Of a DNA stretch of 7,788 nucleotides, positions 7,676 through 7,788 are shown piece by piece. The notes beneath the pieces were generated by a model that was given only the letters and a program-made list of their open reading frames with translations, had not been told where the DNA came from and ran no database searches. This stretch comes from Lentisphaeria bacterium (GTDB taxonomy: Bacteria > Verrucomicrobiota > Lentisphaeria > Oligosphaerales > PUNB01), in the NCBI GenBank assembly GCA_007133055.1, contig SLNM01000032.1, positions 1-7,788 on the forward strand, read 5' to 3'. Position 1 is the stretch's first letter. Every line of letters begins with the position of its first letter. The position numbers and the translations under genes were made by a program.

Positions 7676-7707
7676 CCCAGGGTTGCGCTGCGCTTACCCT
7701 GGGCTAC
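7676..7707 (-). repeat. REP-like palindrome: GTAG followed by hairpin
   Basis: CCCAGGGT (7676-7683) and ACCCTGGG (7696-7703) are perfect 8-bp inverted arms. The stem can continue past a T-T mismatch with GCG/CGC closing a CTG loop. On the minus strand the arm is directly preceded by GTAG (7707-7704). A GTAG tetranucleotide 5' of an imperfect hairpin is the known layout of REP elements mobilised by RAYT transposases. No RAYT gene is in this window, and copy number elsewhere cannot be seen. Confidence 0.5.
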
Positions 7708-7716
7708 GATGATTCC

Positions 7717-7729
7717 GCCCCTTTGGAGC
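7717..7729 (-). repeat. Short hairpin with U-G pair
   Basis: On the minus strand GCTCC, loop AAA and GGGGC form a 5-bp stem with one U-G pair; the plus strand has a C-A mismatch at the same place. Its spacing of 13 bases from the REP-like palindrome suggests it belongs to the same repeat unit. Confidence 0.35.
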
Positions 7730-7746
7730 TATGATGTTTGCCGCAT

Positions 7747-7788
7747 CAGATCAGACAGATCAGACAGATCAGACAGATCAGACAGATC
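7747..7788. repeat. 9-bp tandem repeat running off the right edge
   Basis: The unit AGACAGATC occurs four exact times (7753-7788), and the 9-base periodicity extends left to 7747, for 4.7 copies in 42 bp with no mismatch. The array reaches the last base, so its full length is unknown. The period is three codons: one plus-strand frame reads Ser-Asp-Arg repeats, and one minus-strand frame reads Asp-Leu-Ser repeats that end at a TAG at 7731-7729. No start codon or gene context is visible, so coding is not claimed. Confidence 0.9.

Noticed and set aside
7671..7710. Integron attC recombination site at the large palindrome
   Set aside because: The arms are perfect and short. I cannot find the GTTRRRY core site or the paired R/L boxes expected of attC, and there is no integrase or cassette array nearby.
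7747..7788. CRISPR array
   Set aside because: The repeat unit is only 9 bp with no spacers between copies, and no cas gene is visible.
7717..7788. 3' end of a minus-strand gene entering from the right edge (Asp-Leu-Ser repeats ending at TAG 7731-7729)
   Set aside because: The only visible coding evidence is a simple tandem repeat that is open in several frames. Without sequence to the right it cannot be supported as a gene.

Overview
The window looks like bacterial chromosomal DNA from a GC-rich, probably Gram-negative organism. Its left four-fifths (1-6167) is a dense plus-strand operon of GC-rich codons. Its right part (6185-7788) is visibly more AT-rich and carries one minus-strand gene behind a repeat-laden intergenic region. 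The lineage cannot be fixed. The hairpin-rich tail and the 9-bp tandem repeat remind me of dispersed repeats in Planctomycetes, Lentisphaerae and Kiritimatiellota genomes, but that is unverified recall.

Region 1 (1-2541) is the 3' portion of a large gene whose start lies left of the window. The visible product has a hydrophobic membrane segment, a long acidic proline/glutamate-rich linker and about 750 residues of mostly alpha-helical, TPR-like sequence of unknown function. Region 2 (2554-6167) holds two type I ABC exporter half-transporters that overlap by 4 bp (ATGA). Their ATP-site residues are complementary. The first protein has Asp for the catalytic Glu and Gln for the switch His, but an intact LSGGQ. 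The second has intact Glu and His, but the altered signature LSEGE. This is the arrangement of a heterodimeric exporter with one degenerate and one working ATP site. The helical-repeat protein ends 12 bp before the first transporter gene and is probably co-transcribed with the pair.

Region 3 (6185-7498, minus strand) is a solitary AAA_14/DUF4143-type ATPase gene that converges on the operon with only 17 bp between stop codons. It has its own good ribosome binding site and a plausible sigma70-like promoter with a perfect 10-bp palindrome in the spacer. Its base composition differs from the operon, which fits a separate, possibly horizontal, origin.

Region 4 (7499-7788) is non-coding as far as I can see. 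It holds the ATPase promoter, a terminator-like hairpin, three more hairpins (one with the GTAG-plus-hairpin layout of REP elements) and a 9-bp tandem repeat that runs off the right edge. The most unusual content is this structured tail and the uncharacterised helical-repeat protein coupled to the exporter. I do not see clear evidence for a wholly new defence or mobile system.
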